Source: Psychrobacter sp. NG254 (lineage in GTDB: Bacteria; Pseudomonadota; Gammaproteobacteria; Pseudomonadales; Moraxellaceae). Taken from it: a stretch of DNA of 64,000 nt. The position numbers were made by a program, and so were the translations under genes. The stretch lies in assembly GCF_015277735.1 (NCBI RefSeq), contig NZ_JADHDA010000001.1, positions 248,001 to 312,000 of the forward strand, given 5' to 3'. Below are positions 63,998-64,000 of the stretch, one piece after another. The notes under the pieces are model-generated. The model made no database searches and was not told where the DNA came from. It was given only the letters and a program-made list of their open reading frames with translations. Each line of letters opens with the position of its first letter. The stretch's first letter is position 1.

Positions 63998-64000
63998 CTA

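Noticed and set aside
1-64000. CRISPR array or toxin-antitoxin pair
   Set aside because: No regularly spaced direct repeats with unique spacers and no paired small genes with typical features were found.

Overview
The window looks like chromosomal DNA of a Moraxellaceae gammaproteobacterium, most probably Psychrobacter. Evidence: moderate G+C with AT-rich intergenic DNA, Moraxellaceae-type versions of mrcB, csrA (81 residues with a C-terminal tail) and HopJ, a tmRNA with the tag ANDENYALAA, and tandem FadL-type porins. The species call is inference from protein character; no database was searched. Nearly all genes are intact housekeeping genes. There is no prophage, integron, CRISPR array or complete insertion sequence.

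Layout. 1-9.5 kb: a partial lipoprotein (possible LpoP) behind mrcB, then a CcoI/FixI copper P-type ATPase, a BI-1/YccA membrane protein, nadK, a YeaC-family gene, a HopJ-family gene and csrA. 9.9-18 kb: lysC, alaS, a DUF389 membrane protein, a small membrane protein and an L,D-transpeptidase. 18.3-26.3 kb: prmB, aroC, a CreBC-like two-component system with a small downstream gene, a glycerophosphodiester phosphodiesterase and a carboxylesterase. 26.4-30.5 kb: ssrA (tmRNA), an acyl-CoA ligase, a secreted unknown protein, tRNA-Leu(UAA) and tRNA-Cys(GCA). 30.6-36.8 kb: a sodium:solute symporter with two tiny membrane-protein genes, fdhD and a YdeP-like molybdopterin oxidoreductase. 36.9-41.2 kb: an ABC importer with two paralogous binding proteins. 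42-44.2 kb: metG, followed by a MITE-like element. 44.7-50.5 kb: a 3-hydroxybutyrate/acetoacetate block (GntP permease, atoE, CoA-transferase A and B, 3-hydroxybutyrate dehydrogenase). 50.7-59.7 kb: mrp, dcd, sspB, sspA, the cytochrome bc1 operon petABC, an ABC-F protein (Uup) and slyX. 59.9-63.2 kb: two tandem FadL-family outer membrane proteins. 63.2-64 kb: non-coding or decayed DNA.

How genes work together. The ketone-body block encodes uptake (GntP, AtoE), oxidation of 3-hydroxybutyrate to acetoacetate, and CoA transfer. The acyl-CoA ligase and FadL proteins suggest further use of fatty acids or hydrophobic compounds. PetABC is complex III of respiration. FdhD serves maturation of formate-dehydrogenase-type enzymes and the adjacent YdeP-like protein is a plausible client. 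SspA/SspB and tmRNA belong to stress response and ribosome rescue.

No clearly new defence or mobile system was found. The observations most worth a second look are the symporter cassette with two micro-proteins, the TA-flanked MITE-like element, the helical insertions in the FadL pair, the duplicated binding proteins with an internal terminator, and the small gene behind creC.
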